The notes beneath the pieces are model-generated. The model was not told the DNA's origin. It saw only the letters and a list, made by a program, of their open reading frames with translations, and made no database searches. A stretch of 14,913 nt of DNA, from NCBI GenBank assembly GCA_030017825.1, contig JASEGW010000028.1, positions 1-14,913 of the forward strand, given 5' to 3'. A program made the position numbers and the translations under genes. The stretch is from a bacterium. Its GTDB lineage: Bacteria; UBA9089; JAHJRX01. Shown here piece after piece: positions 13,813 to 14,913 of the stretch; position 1 is the first letter of the stretch, and each line of letters begins with the position of its first letter.

Positions 13813-13885
13813 GAGTTTTAGAATTAAGAGTTAAGGAGTTGAAAAGCTGAGAATAAACTTCTAACTCTCAACATCTCAACCCTCA
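13813..13885. repeat. Degenerate GAGTT/AACTC word repeats between convergent genes
   Basis: AGAGTTA (13827-13833) is exactly inverted as TAACTCT (13862-13868). Around it, variants such as GAGTTGA, CTCAACATCTCAAC and CTGAGA are scattered so that several competing stems can form. The element lies in the 114-bp gap between the convergent secG and sugar-transferase genes, so a two-way terminator role is plausible. No proper T-run follows on either strand. Confidence 0.5.
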
Positions 13886-13911
13886 AACGCTAAATGTATT
13901 TTTGAGATAAA

Positions 13912-14667
13912 CTAAAAAGCACCTATTCTGAATAATACTGTGGGGATAGTTAGAAGAAGAAGTTTTAAATCTAATAAAAAAGACCATTTCTTTATATATT
14001 CAGCATCTAATTTCATCCAATAGTAAAAGGATACATTACTGCGACCATTTACTTGCCAGAGGCAAGTAATTCCAGGTAATACTTTAAGTCTATTTAGATG
14101 CCATATTTCCATATTTAATACTTCATCTGCTGGAAGAGGCCTGGGTCCTACCAAAGACATATCTCTTTTTAAGACATTCCATAATTGAGGTAGCTCATCT
14201 ATGCTCGTTTTACGAATAAATTTTCCTACTTTTGTAATTCTAGGATCATTCTTTATTTTAAAACAAGGACCATCCATCTCATTTAAATGTTTTAAAGATT
14301 CTTTAAGTGATTCTGCATTTTCTGTCATAGAGCGAAACTTATAAAAGGTAAATAGCTTACCTTTTTTTCCTACACGTTTTTGTTTAAAAAATATAGAATC
14401 GTTACTTTCTAACTTTATAGCAATAGCTGTTAAGATAAATATGGGTATGCTTAAAATGAGAGCAATAGATGAGAAGAAGATATCAAAACAGCTTTTTACA
14501 GCTTTCTGCCATCGACTATGATTTATTTTGGTATGTTTAAAATATTTTTGTATTTCTTCAATATTTAAACTACCAGACTTATCTTCTTGGATGACATAAA
14601 GAGGTGCTCTTTTATTTTTGATTTTTATAGTTTCATTTAGAGTAGCTAAGTTGTTCTTTAAAATCAT
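13912..14667 (-). CDS. Monotopic phosphoglycosyl transferase (bacterial sugar transferase)
   Basis: At 251 residues this carries the catalytic domain that transfers a sugar-1-phosphate from a UDP-sugar to undecaprenyl phosphate, beginning polysaccharide or O-antigen synthesis. Motifs: the re-entrant hydrophobic helix FDIFFSSIALILSIPIFILTAIAIKLES (61-88), FFKQKRVGKKGKLFTFYKFRSM (93-114), NDPRITKVGKFIRKTSIDELPQLWNVLKRDMSLVGPRP (140-177) with the catalytic Asp158-Glu159 pair, LPGITCLWQVNGRS (197-210) and LDAEYIKKWSFLLDLKLLL. The four-helix N-terminal half of WbaP/WcaJ-type enzymes is absent; a hydrophilic extension of about 50 residues precedes the domain instead. The ATG has no good ribosome site. 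Sugar specificity cannot be told. Confidence 0.93.
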   Translation of the reverse strand: MILKNNLATLNETIKIKNKRAPLYVIQEDKSGSLNIEEIQKYFKHTKINHSRWQKAVKSCFDIFFSSIALILSIPIFILTAIAIKLESNDSIFFKQKRVGKKGKLFTFYKFRSMTENAESLKESLKHLNEMDGPCFKIKNDPRITKVGKFIRKTSIDELPQLWNVLKRDMSLVGPRPLPADEVLNMEIWHLNRLKVLPGITCLWQVNGRSNVSFYYWMKLDAEYIKKWSFLLDLKLLLLTIPTVLFRIGAF

Positions 14668-14690
14668 TTTATTATATTTCTCACAGTTTT

Positions 14691-14897
14691 TTATTTCTGA
14701 ACTTTCGTGCTTTTTAATAATACAAGAAAAACTAAAATAAAAATCACAGAAAATACCGAGATTATTATAGAAAATACAGAATTTCTTAATATTCTATGAT
14801 AAATAGAGAGTTCTACAATTTTAGTTCGGATAAGAACAAGCTTTGTTCCTGCTTTTAGAATAATAGACTTACTGCGAAATAACAGCAATAGATACAA
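14691..14897 (-). CDS. Doubtful small membrane-protein ORF upstream of the sugar transferase
   Basis: An open frame of 68 codons from a TTG at 14897, closed upstream by an in-frame TAA at 14906-14904. There is no visible ribosome site. The predicted protein has a hydrophobic C-terminal segment (NSVFSIIISVFSVIFILVFLVLL) and a basic tail, which looks like a genuine tail anchor, and it ends 23 nt before the transferase ATG. It could be the 3' end of a gene broken by a frameshift or an error near 14870-14906, a small membrane protein, or chance. I do not recognise it. Confidence 0.25.
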   Translation of the reverse strand: MYLLLLFRSKSIILKAGTKLVLIRTKIVELSIYHRILRNSVFSIIISVFSVIFILVFLVLLKSTKVQK

Positions 14898-14913
14898 AAA
14901 AGCTTATAGATGC

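Noticed and set aside
1..14913. CRISPR array, prophage or transposase genes
   Set aside because: I looked for regularly spaced 25-40 nt repeats, integrase/transposase motifs and phage structural genes and found none; the repeats here are degenerate words without uniform spacers.

Overview
The window is about 15 kb of AT-rich bacterial DNA, judged by eye as roughly one-third G+C. It suggests a diderm bacterium: one protein has an N-terminal signal and a beta-rich body ending in Phe like an outer-membrane barrel, and there is a polysaccharide-type phosphoglycosyl transferase. Shine-Dalgarno sites and sigma70-like promoters look ordinary. The mix of a Gld-like ABC system, an archaeal-type phosphoglycerate mutase inside a glycolysis operon, and repeat-filled intergenic gaps is compatible with an uncultivated low-GC diderm lineage. 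I cannot place it more precisely from the sequence.

Left block (1-1993). A short open frame (possibly the 3' end of a gene) runs into the left edge and converges on a minus-strand DUF362/ferredoxin protein. After a repeat-bearing gap comes a minus-strand unit of a very good TTGACA-17-TATAAA promoter, an HU/IHF-family protein, and a tRNA-Gly(CCC) starting only 6 nt after the HU stop codon. The HU lacks the Asn-Pro pair that normally intercalates DNA.

Middle block (2481-7054). Four plus-strand genes form a Gld-type ABC transport system: a GldA-like ATPase, a GldF-like ABC-2 permease, a GldG-like membrane-anchored auxiliary protein, and a DUF4340 protein overlapping it by 4 nt. The first two gaps (about 190 and 230 bp) are unusually long for such an operon and hold inverted repeats, including a 95-bp structure bounded by 16-bp perfect inverted repeats. 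A minus-strand solitary ribbon-helix-helix protein with its own apparent terminator follows.

Glycolysis block (7785-13797). A strong promoter precedes six closely spaced plus-strand genes: gap, pgk, tpiA, an archaeal-type 2,3-bisphosphoglycerate-independent phosphoglycerate mutase, an unrecognised signal-peptide/beta-barrel-like protein, and secG. The first four carry the triose section of glycolysis from glyceraldehyde-3-phosphate/DHAP to 2-phosphoglycerate; the last two belong to the cell envelope and Sec export.

Right block (13912-14913). A minus-strand phosphoglycosyl transferase converges on secG, preceded by a doubtful small membrane ORF. Several intergenic gaps contain their own short degenerate repeated 'word', which is the most distinctive non-coding property of this window. 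I see no CRISPR array, transposase, phage gene or clear new defence system.
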